Assembly (NCBI RefSeq): GCF_029537235.1 | Contig: NZ_CP120638.1 | Span: 1,860,001-1,924,000 of the forward strand | DNA: 64,000 bases | Direction: 5' to 3' | From: Rhizobium sp. 32-5/1 | Lineage (GTDB): Bacteria > Pseudomonadota > Alphaproteobacteria > Rhizobiales > Rhizobiaceae | In this document: positions 38,349-48,209 of the stretch, piece after piece | Layout of the letters: each line of letters opens with the position of its first letter | Position numbering within the stretch: the first letter of the stretch is position 1 | The notes under the pieces: generated by a model | Databases searched by the model: none | The model's input: only the letters and a program-made list of their open reading frames with translations | What the model was told of the DNA's origin: nothing | Translations under genes and position numbers: made by a program

Positions 38349-38527
38349 GGCTGCTGGCTTTGACTATTGGATTTTTAAGGAAACGGTCTGTCGCGGCGGA
38401 TTGATCTGGCCACGGCTCATCTTGAAAAGCTATAGGAATTTGCTGCCGTAAACACAAGCGAATCAGCTCCCATGCCCTTCCCGAAGGTCCGTATGCTAAC
38501 CCCCAAAGCTTCAGGGATATTTAATTC

Positions 38528-39334
38528 ATGGCCGATCAATCGATCATCAGCGCACTCATTCTTGGGCTCATAGAGGGTCTCACGGAATTCATTCCGGTCT
38601 CATCGACCGCCCATGTCCTGCTGGCCGGGCACTTTCTCGGCTTCAAGTCACCGGGCAACACATTTGCCGTCCTTATCCAGCTCGGCGCGATCCTCGCCAT
38701 CCTGCTGGTCTATTTCCAAAGGCTGCTGTCGATCGTACTCGCTCTGCCGTCCAGCCCGAAAGCACGGGGTTTCGTGCTGTCGGTCCTCATCGCCTTCCTG
38801 CCAGCGGCGATCATCGGCGCCATTGCCCATGATTTCATCAAGGCCGTGCTGTTCGAGACGCCGATGCTGATCTGCATCGTGCTGATTGTCGGCGGCATCA
38901 TTCTCTACGCCATCGACCGCATGCCGCTGCAGCCAAAATACAAGGATGTGATGGATTATCCGCCGTCGCTGGCCTTGAAGATCGGCCTTTGCCAGTGCCT
39001 GGCGATGATTCCGGGAACCTCCCGTTCAGGGGCCACCATTGCCGGTGCGCTGCTGATGGGCACAGACAAGCGTTCGGCGGCCGAATTCTCGTTCTTCCTG
39101 GCCATGCCGACCATGCTCGGCGCCTTCACCCTCGATCTTTACAAGAACCGCGATGCCCTGAGCTTCGACGATGTGACGGTGATCGCCATCGGCTTTATCG
39201 CCGCCTTCGTCTCCGCCCTTCTCGTCGTCCGCTCGCTTCTGAACTTCGTCTCCAACCGCGGCTTTGCGCCCTTCGCGATCTGGCGCATCCTGGTCGGCAC
39301 CGCCGGGCTCATCGGCCTCTGGCTGGTTGGCTGA
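38528..39334 (+). CDS. uppP: Undecaprenyl-diphosphatase (bacitracin resistance protein)
   Basis: 268 residues, about eight helices. The BacA/UppP motifs are [17 protein letters not shown] near residue 14 and [19 protein letters not shown] near residue 160. It recycles the C55 lipid carrier for peptidoglycan and O-antigen synthesis by removing a phosphate on the periplasmic face. The gene stands alone, divergent from the GST gene. Confidence 0.95.
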   Translation: MADQSIISALILGLIEGLTEFIPVSSTAHVLLAGHFLGFKSPGNTFAVLIQLGAILAILLVYFQRLLSIVLALPSSPKARGFVLSVLIAFLPAAIIGAIAHDFIKAVLFETPMLICIVLIVGGIILYAIDRMPLQPKYKDVMDYPPSLALKIGLCQCLAMIPGTSRSGATIAGALLMGTDKRSAAEFSFFLAMPTMLGAFTLDLYKNRDALSFDDVTVIAIGFIAAFVSALLVVRSLLNFVSNRGFAPFAIWRILVGTAGLIGLWLVG

Positions 39335-39350
39335 AGCGCAAAATAAAACC

Positions 39351-39378
39351 GCACGCACTTATTTAAAAGCGCATGCGG
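39351..39378. terminator. Stem-loop between uppP and a convergent small gene
   Basis: AACCGCA (from about 39347) pairs with TGCGGTT (to about 39380), with extra GC/GC pairing inside. Read on the minus strand, the hairpin is followed by TTTTATTTT, so it is an intrinsic terminator for the 53-residue gene at 39430-39591. It may also stop uppP transcripts. Confidence 0.55.
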
Positions 39379-39429
39379 TTCCTAGCCCCGCCATAAAAAT
39401 TGATCAACCCTCGATCGGGTCGAGACCGG

Positions 39430-39591
39430 TCAGTTGCCGGCAGTCGGGATCGACGCCGTGGTGCAGGGATCGACGCCATAGGCCGGTGCGCAACCGTTGC
39501 GGCCGCCTGCAACCGTCTTCGGCGCGATGAACGAACCCGCGATCACAACCAGTGCCGCACACGCAAAAAACATTGCGATCGACTTGCCCAT
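39430..39591 (-). CDS. Small hypothetical exported or membrane peptide (53 aa)
   Basis: 53 residues from ATG 39591, with an AGAGG about 9 bases upstream. One hydrophobic N-terminal segment (MFFACAALVVIAGSFIA) is followed by a short tail GGRNGCAPAYGVDPCTTAS with two cysteines that could form a disulfide loop. A terminator-like hairpin follows. The open frame continues upstream but is not protein-like there. Function unknown. Confidence 0.5.
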   Translation of the reverse strand: MGKSIAMFFACAALVVIAGSFIAPKTVAGGRNGCAPAYGVDPCTTASIPTAGN

Positions 39592-39824
39592 AGAACTCTG
39601 CCTCTTCGAAAAAAACTTTGCCGGTCTGCCTGTGAATCCAGGACGCGGCACGGCTGCTGTGTATTCGCTGGTTTCGTGCTTATCAATAACCGGACATGTT
39701 GAATCGACGGTAAATGGAGAACACGTTTTCAGGTGAGGCAGAAGTGCAACGCTTTGTTTGCGAGAGCCAAAACAAAGCCGCCGGGCTGGCACCGGCGGCT
39801 GTTCAGATTTCGATAAAATATGGC

Positions 39825-40804
39825 TTAGGCGGCTTTGCCGGAGCGGGTATACTGGCCCTGCGGGCGATAGCGCACAAGATAGGACGGCAGCACGGCCTCC
39901 ACCAGCGTCGGCGAAATGCCGATGCCGGAAAGCGTGCGCCCGTCGGCAATGGCTGCCTCGGACACGACATTGTCGCTCTTCAGCAAAATCACCTGATCGG
40001 GCGTCAATGGCGGGGCAATGAAGGGCACGAGCGAAGCGACCGAGCCGATCATCGAGGCGATCCCGAACGGCAGCGGGAGCAGGGTGCGCTTGCGGTCGAT
40101 CGTCTTCAGCATCATTTCGAGACAGTCGCGGAAGGTCATGACTTCCGGTCCGCCGATTTCATAGATCTTGCCGGGAGACAGTTCGCCGGCCACAGCGCGG
40201 GCAACGGCCTCGGCCAGATTCGTGACATAGACCGGCTGGAATTTCGTGTGGCCGCCGCCGACCAGCGGCAGGAATGGCGAAAAGCGGGCCATCTCGGCAA
40301 ACTTGTTGAAAAACCCGTCCTCCGGGCCGAAAACGATCGACGGACGCAGAATCACGGCATTTGGCACCGTCTCGATCACAGCCTTCTCGGCGCGCCCCTT
40401 GGTGCGGGCATAGACCGATTCGGAATTCACATCCGCACCGATCGCCGAAACATGAGTCAGGCTGGCGCCGACGGAACGGGCGGCTTCCGCCACGGCGCGG
40501 GCGCCGAATTCCTGCACCGCGTCAAAGGTGTTGCGTCCGGCCTCGAAGAGGATGCCGACGCAGTTGATGACGTGATCCGCGCCCTGCACCGCATTATCGA
40601 CGGACTTGCGGTAGCGCAGGTTGGCCTGGACGAAGGAAATCTGTCCGACATTGCCGAGCGGCTGCAGAAAACCGGCAAGATCAGGACGCCGAACGGCGAC
40701 GCGGATGCGGTAGCCACGCTTGGCAAGCGCCCGCACGACATGACGGCCGACAAATCCGGACCCGCCGAAAACGGTGACGAGCGGGGAAGATTGGACAAGG
40801 TCAT
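39825..40804 (-). CDS. Complex I NDUFA9-family NAD(P)-binding protein (N-terminal frameshift likely)
   Basis: About 326 residues. The atypical-SDR motif is VTVFGGSGFVGRHVVRAL, followed by HVINCVGILFEAG and KFQPVYVTNLAEAVARAV. These are typical of bacterial relatives of the complex I assembly subunit NDUFA9, which bind NADPH and are linked to quinone or respiratory function. The natural start is probably ATG 40804 (MTLSNLP), which needs one more base in the four-base run 40783-40786. Without it, the frame is open from 40883 with an unlikely N-terminus. Confidence 0.78.
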
Positions 40805-40924
40805 GGGATGCGGACTCCTGATCTCTGTATAGGCCTTTGCATGGTACATAAACCAATCGGCAGACAAGGTGAAGGCCAATCACCCCTGCTTTGCCGCCAC
40901 TTTCCGACGCAGGGTAACCCGGAA

Positions 40925-41212
40925 TCAGACCCCTTCGACGACGACCATTTCCGCATCTGCCACTTCCTGGCGGATCGCGGCGGCGATCTGGTATTCAGGC
41001 GAATTGTAGCAATCGACGGCGGCTTGAAGGGATGGAAACTCGATGACGACGTTGCGGGCGCGGACCTGTCCTTCCAGCCGCTGGAATTCGCCGCCACGGG
41101 CGAGAAACTGCGCGCCGTATTTTTCGAAGGCCGGTTTTGCCGCCGCCACGTAGTCCTTGTAACGCTCGGCGTCGCGAATATCGACCCGCGCGATCCAGTA
41201 GCCCTTTGCCAT
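40925..41212 (-). CDS. DUF1330 domain-containing protein
   Basis: 95 residues from ATG 41212, with GGAGAG upstream. AKGYWIARVDIRDAERYKDY opens the ferredoxin-like alpha-beta barrel, and RNVVIEFPSLQAAVDCYNSPEY is the family signature. Such small dimeric proteins have no established function. It lies between the NDUFA9-type gene and pyrF on the same strand. Confidence 0.82.
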   Translation of the reverse strand: MAKGYWIARVDIRDAERYKDYVAAAKPAFEKYGAQFLARGGEFQRLEGQVRARNVVIEFPSLQAAVDCYNSPEYQIAAAIRQEVADAEMVVVEGV

Positions 41213-41331
41213 GAAGCTCTCCTTTTGTCCGATGCTCTGCCAGCTTTTGTCTTCCGGCATGTGTCTTCCGGCGATTCCAAAGATCGGTCAAGACGCCAAA
41301 TTGCGCTGTGTCCTGGATATTCCCTCAGCAA

Positions 41332-42036
41332 TCAGGCCGTCAAAGCGCCGTTCATCTCGGACAGGATCGCTCTCGTCGCCGCCAGCGGATCGGCCGCCTG
41401 AACGATGGGCCGGGCAACGACGAGATGGCTCGATCCGGCCTTCAGAGCGTCCGCCGGTGTCATGACGCGCTTCTGATCGCCCTTGTCGCTACCCGCGGGG
41501 CGGATGCCCGGCGTGACCAGGGCCATGTCCGGGCCGATGATCTTGCGCACCGCGGAGGATTCCTCGGCCGAGCAGACGATGCCGCCCATGCCGGCCAGGC
41601 GTGCCTGTTCGGCACGGCGCAGGACCAGCGTGTGCGGGTCGTATTCGTAGCCCGCATCGATCACGTCCTGCTCGTCCATCGATGTCAGCACCGTGACGCC
41701 GAGAAGGCAGAGGTCCGATCCTTTCGCCGCCTCCACGGCGGCGCGCATCGCCTTCGGATAGGCATGCAGCGTCAGCATCGACATGCCCATCTTGACGATG
41801 TTCTCGACGCCCTTGGCCACCGTGTTGTCGATGTCGAGCAGCTTCATGTCGAGGAAGACTTTCTTGCCGTCGCGGGCAAGATCGCGGGCAAACTCCAGCC
41901 CGCCGGCGAAGACCAGCTGGTAGCCGATCTTGTAGAACAGCACGTCGTCGCCCAGCGTTTTGACTGTTGTCTCAGCTTCACCGATGGTGGGAAGATCAAG
42001 GCCGACGATCAGCCTTTCGCGCGCGGTTGCTGTCAT
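41332..42036 (-). CDS. pyrF: Orotidine 5'-phosphate decarboxylase
   Basis: 234 residues from ATG 42036, chosen because it overlaps the previous stop as ATGA; a start 9 bases earlier is possible. [26 protein letters not shown] (the Asp-Lys-Asp active site) and [18 protein letters not shown] (phosphate site) are diagnostic. It makes UMP in pyrimidine synthesis. It is coupled to the histidine phosphatase gene upstream. Confidence 0.94.
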   Translation of the reverse strand: MTATARERLIVGLDLPTIGEAETTVKTLGDDVLFYKIGYQLVFAGGLEFARDLARDGKKVFLDMKLLDIDNTVAKGVENIVKMGMSMLTLHAYPKAMRAAVEAAKGSDLCLLGVTVLTSMDEQDVIDAGYEYDPHTLVLRRAEQARLAGMGGIVCSAEESSAVRKIIGPDMALVTPGIRPAGSDKGDQKRVMTPADALKAGSSHLVVARPIVQAADPLAATRAILSEMNGALTA

Positions 42037-42623
42037 TGCTGCCATCCTTGCCAGAACTCCATGGGCGTCCAGTCGCATGCAAGCGCACGATCCGCAAGAC
42101 GGAAAACAAAGAGATTGCCACCCCCGGCCGGCTGATCCTCCCTGCGGGAAATATCTGTCCCGAGAAGGTGGCATTTCAACAGCGTGCCGACACCACCATG
42201 GCCGACAAAGGCGATCGGCTGCGACGGATCGTGGCTTGCCAGCACGCCCTCGACGGCGGCCACGATCCGCCTCTGCGCATCGATTGCCCGTTCCCATCCC
42301 CTGAAGCTCTGTTCCGGAAAGGCAAAAAACCGGTCCGCAGCCTTCTCGAATTCCTCAGGCACCAGAAAACCGGTGGCAGAACGGTCGTTCTCGCCGGCAT
42401 GCTCCAGAATTTCCACGGAAACCGAGATGGCACGGGAAAGAATCGCCGCCGTCTCCAAAGCCTTCGTCTCATCGCTCGAAACGATCCGACGCAGGCGCGC
42501 TGCCCATGGCAGAGCGGCGGCCTTTTCCGCGCGGGCCTGCCCGACATCGGAAAGGCTCCACTTCGGCACCGGCTTGTCGGGCTCCATGCGGATCTGCGGG
42601 TGGGTCAGGTAGATCGCGAACAC
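42033..42623 (-). CDS. Histidine phosphatase family protein
   Basis: 196 residues. The catalytic histidine is in [13 protein letters not shown] near residue 8, where THPQ replaces the usual RHG; the second is in [30 protein letters not shown] is the conserved Arg/Glu stretch. Relatives are phosphoglycerate mutase-like phosphatases. The altered first motif is typical of a subgroup often adjacent to pyrF in rhizobia. Its substrate is unknown. Confidence 0.82.
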   Translation of the reverse strand: MFAIYLTHPQIRMEPDKPVPKWSLSDVGQARAEKAAALPWAARLRRIVSSDETKALETAAILSRAISVSVEILEHAGENDRSATGFLVPEEFEKAADRFFAFPEQSFRGWERAIDAQRRIVAAVEGVLASHDPSQPIAFVGHGGVGTLLKCHLLGTDISRREDQPAGGGNLFVFRLADRALACDWTPMEFWQGWQQ

Positions 42624-42635
42624 GCGCCGGAGATC

Positions 42636-43232
42636 TCAGTGAGGCTTGCGATAGACCCAGAGCTGCGCCGGCGGAATGTTGCGCACGACGAAATCATAAT
42701 GGGCGATATGGTAACGATCCGGCATGGCGATAACAGGCGAGAGCGGGCCGTAGGAAATCTGGATGACGGGCCGGCCGGGCGCCATGCGCGACAGGAGATC
42801 CTCGATCAGTGCGACACGCTTGTACATCGGAAAATTCAGAAGCGGGACGGCGGAGATCACGCTGTCGAAGGTCTGGTCGCGCAGCGCGCCCAGTGTGTTG
42901 TCGAGATCGAAGGCATCGCCATTGATGAAGTTGACGGCGGGGAAGCGGGCCGAGAGGTGATTGAAGAAATCGGTGGAGAATTCGACGGACACGAGTTTCT
43001 CCGGCTTGATGCCGCGCTCGAGGATCGCCTTGGTGATGACGCCGGTCCCAGGCCCGAGTTCGAGCACCGGCAATCCCGAATGCGGATCTGCCACACTTGC
43101 CATCCGCCGCGCGGTCACCCCGGAGGTCGGAACGATCGATCCGACCGCCCGCATGTTGCTTTTCCAGCCTTTGAAGAAACGGATTTCCTCGTCGAACTTC
43201 TTGCCGAAACGTTCCTTCAAGCGAAAATTCAT
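42636..43232 (-). CDS. pmtA: PmtA-type phospholipid N-methyltransferase
   Basis: 198 residues from ATG 43232. The N-terminus is MNFRLKERFGKKFDEEIRF, followed by VPTSGVTARRMASV and the AdoMet motif LELGPGTGVITKAI. This is the Rhizobium/Agrobacterium PmtA pattern. The enzyme methylates phosphatidylethanolamine three times to phosphatidylcholine at the inner membrane. A longer open frame exists upstream but is not conserved. The gene ends 12 bases before the phosphatase gene, so the two may be cotranscribed. Confidence 0.85.
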   Translation of the reverse strand: MNFRLKERFGKKFDEEIRFFKGWKSNMRAVGSIVPTSGVTARRMASVADPHSGLPVLELGPGTGVITKAILERGIKPEKLVSVEFSTDFFNHLSARFPAVNFINGDAFDLDNTLGALRDQTFDSVISAVPLLNFPMYKRVALIEDLLSRMAPGRPVIQISYGPLSPVIAMPDRYHIAHYDFVVRNIPPAQLWVYRKPH

Positions 43233-43427
43233 GCGTATCCCCGACATTCCCATGCACCAAAATGGCCAAGTTGCAGGTTTTGCACGGCTCATGCCGCAAC
43301 CTACAAGCAAAAAGGTCAGGAACACCGGGTGAAGGCGGCATTCCTGTTGATCCTATCTTGCCTTCGTGTGCGGCAAAAACAAGTCTAAATGCGGCGGAAC
43401 TTGGCGCCGGTCGCGCGAAAACGTCGG

Positions 43428-44546
43428 CTAGACGCGCATCGGCATCAGAACATAGAGCGCGTCGTCGCCCGCCATATCGCGCACCAGTGTCGGCGAACCG
43501 GCATCGGCCAGCATGAAGACGGCGTCGGTGCCCGAGAGCTGGGCCGTGATATCCAACAGGTATTTGGCGTTGAAGCCGATTTCCAGCGGGTCGCTGTCGT
43601 AGCCCACCGCCAGCTCTTCCGTGGCGCTGCCGGAATCCGGATTGTTGACGGTCAGCGTCAGCTGGCCATCGCCAAGCGCCAGCTTCACGGCGCGGCCACG
43701 CTCCGAGGAAATCGTCGAGACGCGGTCGACAGCCTGCGCAAAGGACTGGCAGTCGATCTTCAGTTCCTTGTCGTTATTGGCCGGGATGACCCGCTGGTAA
43801 TCCGGGAAAGTGCCGTCGATCAGCTTCGACGTCATGATGATCGAGCCGATCGTCAGGCGGATCTTGGCATCGGAAACCTCGACCGTGACGATCACATCCG
43901 GATTGTCGACCAGCTTCTGCAGTTCGCTGACCGTCTTGCGCGGAATGATGATGCCCGGCATGCCTTCGGAACCCGAGGGCGCCTCGATATCGGCACGGGC
44001 CAGACGGTGACCATCGGTCGCCACGGCGCGCAGCTTCAGCTGCCCCTTGCTTTCGATCGTGTGGATATAGATGCCGTTCAGATAATAGCGGGTCTCTTCC
44101 GTCGAGATCGCAAACTGGGTGCGATCGATCAGCATCTTGAGGTCCGTCGCCTTGATCCGGAACGTATGGCTGAAGGCACCGGCCGTCAGGTCCGGGAAGT
44201 CCGACTGCGGCAGGCACTGCAGCGAGAATTTCGAGCGGCCGGACTGAACCGTCATCGCCGTGCCCTCGGCATTGGTGGCCAGCGCCACTTCGGAGCCATC
44301 CGAAAGCTTGCGCACGATATCGTATAGAAGATGGGCCGGCACGGTCGTCGCGCCTGCTGTCTCGACCTGCGCCGGGGTCGCTTCGGTGATCTCCAGATCG
44401 AGGTCGGTCGCCTTCATCTCGAGGCTTGCGCCATCGGAGCGCAGAAGCACGTTCGAGAGGATCGGGATGGTGTTGCGACGCTCGACCACGCGATGCACGT
44501 GGTTCAGCGACTTCAGGAGATTGGACCGCTCGATCGTAATGCGCAT
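43428..44546 (-). CDS. dnaN: DNA polymerase III subunit beta (sliding clamp)
   Basis: 372 residues. It starts MRITIERSNLLKSLNHVHRV and contains RNTIPILSNVLLRSD and LRAVATDGHRLA, then ends in the clamp signature YVLMPMRV. Three clamp domains of equal size are evident. The dimeric ring tethers Pol III to DNA. As in other Rhizobiales, dnaN is not beside dnaA here. Confidence 0.97.
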   Translation of the reverse strand: MRITIERSNLLKSLNHVHRVVERRNTIPILSNVLLRSDGASLEMKATDLDLEITEATPAQVETAGATTVPAHLLYDIVRKLSDGSEVALATNAEGTAMTVQSGRSKFSLQCLPQSDFPDLTAGAFSHTFRIKATDLKMLIDRTQFAISTEETRYYLNGIYIHTIESKGQLKLRAVATDGHRLARADIEAPSGSEGMPGIIIPRKTVSELQKLVDNPDVIVTVEVSDAKIRLTIGSIIMTSKLIDGTFPDYQRVIPANNDKELKIDCQSFAQAVDRVSTISSERGRAVKLALGDGQLTLTVNNPDSGSATEELAVGYDSDPLEIGFNAKYLLDITAQLSGTDAVFMLADAGSPTLVRDMAGDDALYVLMPMRV

Positions 44547-44771
44547 GAGATGCTACCGCTTTCAACCATCGCCGGAAAACAGGTCCCGGCATCTACTTTT
44601 TGACTGCTTTTTGGCCGCAGAGATGTGGACGCGCAAAATGGCAGAAAGAGGCCCAGAAATGCAAGGCCTATCGCGGGGGATGGAAGACGATTGTGGGTGG
44701 ATCGGCGGGCTAGGGCGGAAGATGCTTCAACAACGCATCTGGCGCATCGCGATTATCTAAGGTGGCGAAGT

Positions 44772-44796
44772 GCTTGGATCGTGACGCGATCCAAGC
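44772..44796. repeat. Perfect 10-bp-arm palindrome upstream of the HWE kinase
   Basis: GCTTGGATCG (44772-44781) and CGATCCAAGC (44787-44796) surround TGACG, 15 bases before the kinase start codon. It could be an operator, a translation-blocking hairpin or a dispersed extragenic repeat. No T-run follows. Confidence 0.5.
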
Positions 44797-44811
44797 CCAT
44801 TTGGAAATAAG

Positions 44812-45984
44812 ATGGCACGGTTCCGCCTCGGGCATGCTAAAATGCTTTTGTCGAGCTTCCAGTCTGTGGCTTCGGCGGTACTGCCGAGCAATGACGCGCT
44901 TCGCGAGTCTCCGGCCCCTGAGGCCAATTTCATGCCAATATCCCCAACCCTGCATTTCGAGGCGGCGAGTACGCTTGCCGTTGTGGTTTCATCCCACGAA
45001 CCCCTTCTTTTCCTGTCGGACGACTTGAAGATCATTGCGGCGAGCGCATCGTTCTGCCGGGCCTTCGAGATAGACCCAGCGTCAGTCCCTGGCAGACGGT
45101 TCAGTGAACTTGGAGACGGGGAATGGGCCATGCCGAAGCTTGAGTCACTTCTCATGGCGACCGCTTCGGGGAGTGTGAACATCCAAGCCTACGAACTGGA
45201 GCTCAAGCGACTTAACCAGAAAACACGCCAGTTGGTCGTCAACGCGCAAACGCTTGATGACGGTGACATCAATCATATCCGCCTTCTTGTGGCCGTGACC
45301 GACGTGACCGATGCGCGCGCAGAAGCGCGACTGAAAGATGATCTGATCCGTGACAAAGCCATCCTGCTGCAGGAAGTTCAGCACAGGGTGGCCAATAGTC
45401 TCCAGATCATTGCAAGTGTGCTTATGCAGAGCGCACGTCGGGTTCAGTCTGAAGAAGCGCGGGGGCATCTCCACAACGCCCATCACCGGGTGATGTCAAT
45501 TGCAGCCCTGCAGCGACAGCTCTCCACATCCCCCGGCGGCAGCGTTGAGCTGCGCACCTATTTCAAACAGCTTTGCCAGAGTCTTGGTGCATCAATGATT
45601 GCCGACCCTGAGCGGTTGTCGATACAGGTCACGGCCGACAACAGCGCGGTGGAAGCGGATGTTTCCGTTAGCTTGGGACTCATCGTGACCGAGCTTGTCA
45701 TCAATGCCTTGAAACACGCTTTTCCCGATGAACGAAGCGGCACCATCCTGGTCGACTATCAATCGTCCGGCAAGGATTGGACCTTGTCGATAACCGACGA
45801 TGGAATCGGCATGCCTGCAGGCAGCGATGCCCCCAAGGCTGGACTGGGCACCGGCATCGTGGAGGCGCTGGTCAAGAACCTGGGAGGCGAAATCAACTTG
45901 AGCGATGCGGGCCCAGGGACCATCGTTAAAATCAGCCATCAGGAAAGCGCAGGATCACAAACCAGCTTTTCGAATGCCGCGTAG
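44812..45984 (+). CDS. HWE/HisKA_2-type sensor histidine kinase
   Basis: 390 residues. A PAS-like sensory part (about 55-165) is followed by the HisKA_2 phosphoacceptor LLQEVQHRVANSLQIIASVL and an HATPase domain with ELVINALKHAFP (N box), DDGIGMP (G1) and GLGTGIVEALVKNLGG (G2). This subfamily is abundant in alphaproteobacteria and often feeds the general stress or light responses. No membrane helix is seen. The downstream receiver gene is the likely partner. Starts at 44842 or 44932 are alternatives. Confidence 0.88.
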   Translation: MARFRLGHAKMLLSSFQSVASAVLPSNDALRESPAPEANFMPISPTLHFEAASTLAVVVSSHEPLLFLSDDLKIIAASASFCRAFEIDPASVPGRRFSELGDGEWAMPKLESLLMATASGSVNIQAYELELKRLNQKTRQLVVNAQTLDDGDINHIRLLVAVTDVTDARAEARLKDDLIRDKAILLQEVQHRVANSLQIIASVLMQSARRVQSEEARGHLHNAHHRVMSIAALQRQLSTSPGGSVELRTYFKQLCQSLGASMIADPERLSIQVTADNSAVEADVSVSLGLIVTELVINALKHAFPDERSGTILVDYQSSGKDWTLSITDDGIGMPAGSDAPKAGLGTGIVEALVKNLGGEINLSDAGPGTIVKISHQESAGSQTSFSNAA

Positions 45985-46052
45985 AAACCAGATTGTTCCA
46001 GGTCCGCCTTACAATTGCAGCCCAGGGGCTTTCTCATGATGACGTGGAAACC

Positions 46053-46445
46053 ATGAACAACGGCAGGCCGGTCGTCTTGATTGTCGAAGACAGTGCTCTT
46101 ATTCGAATGGGTGCCGTCGATCTGGTGCTTGCAGCTGGCTATGAAGCGCTTGAGGCGAGGGATGCGGACGAGGCAATACGCATTCTTGAGTTGCGAAATG
46201 ACATCGACCTGGTTTTCACCGATGTACAGATGCCGGGCACCATGGATGGTATCAAATTATCCCACTATATCCGTGACCGCTGGCCGCCCGTGAAGCTGAT
46301 GGTCGCATCCGGCGCTGCCATTCTTGAGGAGAGTTCCCTACCTTCGGGAAGCAGGTTCTTCTCGAAACCGTATGACGATCACACAATAACAGATGCCATG
46401 GCGCTCCTGCTTTTGAGCGAAACTCCATCTCTTCCCACCGCTTGA
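46053..46445 (+). CDS. Single-domain response regulator
   Basis: 130 residues from ATG 46053, receiver only. The acidic pair is in LIVEDSALIR, the phosphoaspartate in LVFTDVQMPGTMDG, and the switch Lys in RFFSKPYDD. This resembles receivers paired with HWE kinases. It starts 68 bases after the kinase stop on the same strand, which supports a pair. A non-ATG start at 45993 would add 20 residues not seen in the family. Confidence 0.85.
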   Translation: MNNGRPVVLIVEDSALIRMGAVDLVLAAGYEALEARDADEAIRILELRNDIDLVFTDVQMPGTMDGIKLSHYIRDRWPPVKLMVASGAAILEESSLPSGSRFFSKPYDDHTITDAMALLLLSETPSLPTA

Positions 46446-46657
46446 ATCATTGGCCGGCGAAAACAAGAGGCTCTGTCTGGCCAAACCGTCAACGGACGAT
46501 CAGTCGCAAACGGACAGTAGTCGCTCTTCGCTGCTGCGAACGCCTCTGCCCTAAAAAGCGGCCAACCATATGACTTGTCCCATATCCACCGGGCAGGCTC
46601 TTGTCCCCTGTGTGCGGCTCGCCCATAAAGGCAGCCAAAGCACAGAAAGAAAACACA

Positions 46658-47587
46658 GTGGAAAAGCAGGCATCGGGCGAAACACAAACAAGCGAGCGGC
46701 AGAAAACCTATCGCCTGCACAATGTCGCCATTCCCGCGCGGCCCCTGGAGCCGGCGCTCTATCTGGTCGCAACCCCCATCGGCAATCTGTCCGACATCAC
46801 GCTGCGGGCTCTGGAAACGCTGGCGGGGGCCGATGTGCTGGCCTGCGAGGATACGCGCGTCACCCGCGTGCTGCTCGATCGCTATGGTATCGTCAACCGG
46901 CCCTATGCCTATCATGAACACAATGCCAACGAGGCCGGGCCGAAACTGCTCGCGGCGCTCGATGCCGGCAAGTCGGTGGCGCTGGTCTCCGATGCCGGCA
47001 CGCCGCTCGTCTCGGATCCCGGCTACCGGCTCGGCCAGATCGCGATTGCGGCCGGCCACCGCGTCGTGCCGATCCCCGGCGCCTCCGCGCCGCTTGCAGC
47101 GCTGGTCGGTTCGGGCCTGTCGAACGATGCCTTCCTCTTTGCCGGCTTCTTGCCCTCGAAAGACAAGGCGCGGCGCGACCGTCTGCGCGAATTGTCGCTG
47201 GTGCCGGCAACGCTGATCTTCTTTGAATCGCCGCACAGGATCGCAGCGACGATCACGGCCGCCGCCGACGAACTGGGCTCCGAACGCCGCGCCTCTGTCT
47301 GCCGGGAACTGACCAAGACCTTCGAGGAATTTCGCCGCGGCACGCTGGGGGAACTGAAGGCCTTTTACGACGAGGGTGCGACGGTAAAGGGCGAGATCGT
47401 GCTGGTGATCGCGCCACCGGACGCGCCGGCAGCCCCTGAGCAAGTGGATGTCGATGCGATCCTGGTCAGGCTCGTCAAGGACATGCCCTCCGGCAAGGCC
47501 GCAACCGAAGCGGCAAAACAGACGGGCCTCAACCGCAAGGACCTTTACGATCGTCTCCTGGAACTGAAGGGACGCGATGACGCGTGA
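46658..47587 (+). CDS. rsmI: 16S rRNA (cytidine-1402-2'-O)-methyltransferase
   Basis: 309 residues from GTG 46658. [55 protein letters not shown] and [14 protein letters not shown] are the RsmI signatures of the tetrapyrrole-methylase fold. It methylates C1402 in the 30S decoding centre. A TTG at 46601 is an alternative start. It overlaps yraN by 11 bases. Confidence 0.93.
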   Translation: MEKQASGETQTSERQKTYRLHNVAIPARPLEPALYLVATPIGNLSDITLRALETLAGADVLACEDTRVTRVLLDRYGIVNRPYAYHEHNANEAGPKLLAALDAGKSVALVSDAGTPLVSDPGYRLGQIAIAAGHRVVPIPGASAPLAALVGSGLSNDAFLFAGFLPSKDKARRDRLRELSLVPATLIFFESPHRIAATITAAADELGSERRASVCRELTKTFEEFRRGTLGELKAFYDEGATVKGEIVLVIAPPDAPAAPEQVDVDAILVRLVKDMPSGKAATEAAKQTGLNRKDLYDRLLELKGRDDA

Positions 47588-47945
47588 GCCGCCAGACCAG
47601 AAGCGGCTGAAGGCGCAGCGCCGCGGCGCGCTCGCCGAATATCGGGCAGCCGCTGCCCTCCTTCTCAAAGGATACCGGATCGTCGCCTTCCGCTATCGTA
47701 CAAAACTCGGCGAGATCGACATCATCGCCCGCAAGGGTGATCTGGTCGCCTGCGTCGAGGTCAAGGCCCGCCATTCGCTCGACCAGTCCGTCTTTGCGGT
47801 TTCCAATTCCGCGCAGCAGCGGATCCGGGCCGCAAGCGATCTCTGGCTCTCCAAACAGCGGGACTCCGCCAAACTCTCCATCCGCTACGACATCGTCTCG
47901 GTCACACCCTGGCGCTGGCCGGTGCATCTACCGGACGCTTTTTGA
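47577..47945 (+). CDS. yraN: UPF0102 (YraN) family protein
   Basis: 122 residues. The nuclease-like core is [20 protein letters not shown] then [18 protein letters not shown], with the PD-(D/E)xK-type Glu, Asp and Glu-x-Lys residues in place. The function is unproven; a DNA-processing role is suggested by the fold. It overlaps rsmI, as usual. In related rhizobia gshB comes next, but here a 5.6 kb block intervenes. Confidence 0.9.
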   Translation: MTREPPDQKRLKAQRRGALAEYRAAAALLLKGYRIVAFRYRTKLGEIDIIARKGDLVACVEVKARHSLDQSVFAVSNSAQQRIRAASDLWLSKQRDSAKLSIRYDIVSVTPWRWPVHLPDAF

Positions 47946-48159
47946 GCAGCGGGGACAGGTGCAGTCAAATCAACATGAAACTCCCTCGCCACGACCCTCG
48001 GCGACATTCCCAACCACGGCACGCTCAGGATCACGGCTGGCGCAGGCATTCGCGGTTTCCGCCGGCAGGCAGGACACTGCACAGGCGTTGGAGCTGGCTG
48101 CCGAATGTGCGGAACCGCAGCCAAGTCATCTCTTCTTCAAACAACCCTTGACGAATATA

Positions 48160-48200
48160 TAGCTCGTTGGCTATGAGTCAAACAGATAGCCAGCGAGTTA
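48160..48200. promoter_or_regulatory. 15-bp imperfect inverted repeat, probable ArsR-family operator
   Basis: TAGCTCGTTGGCTAT (48160-48174) and ATAGCCAGCGAGTTA (48186-48200) are inverted copies matching at 13 of 15 positions, 11 bp apart, ending 9 bp before the regulator gene. A -35-like TTGACG lies at 48148-48153 with the -10 region inside the left arm, so binding would occlude the promoter. Confidence 0.6.
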
Positions 48201-48209
48201 TGCATCCTC

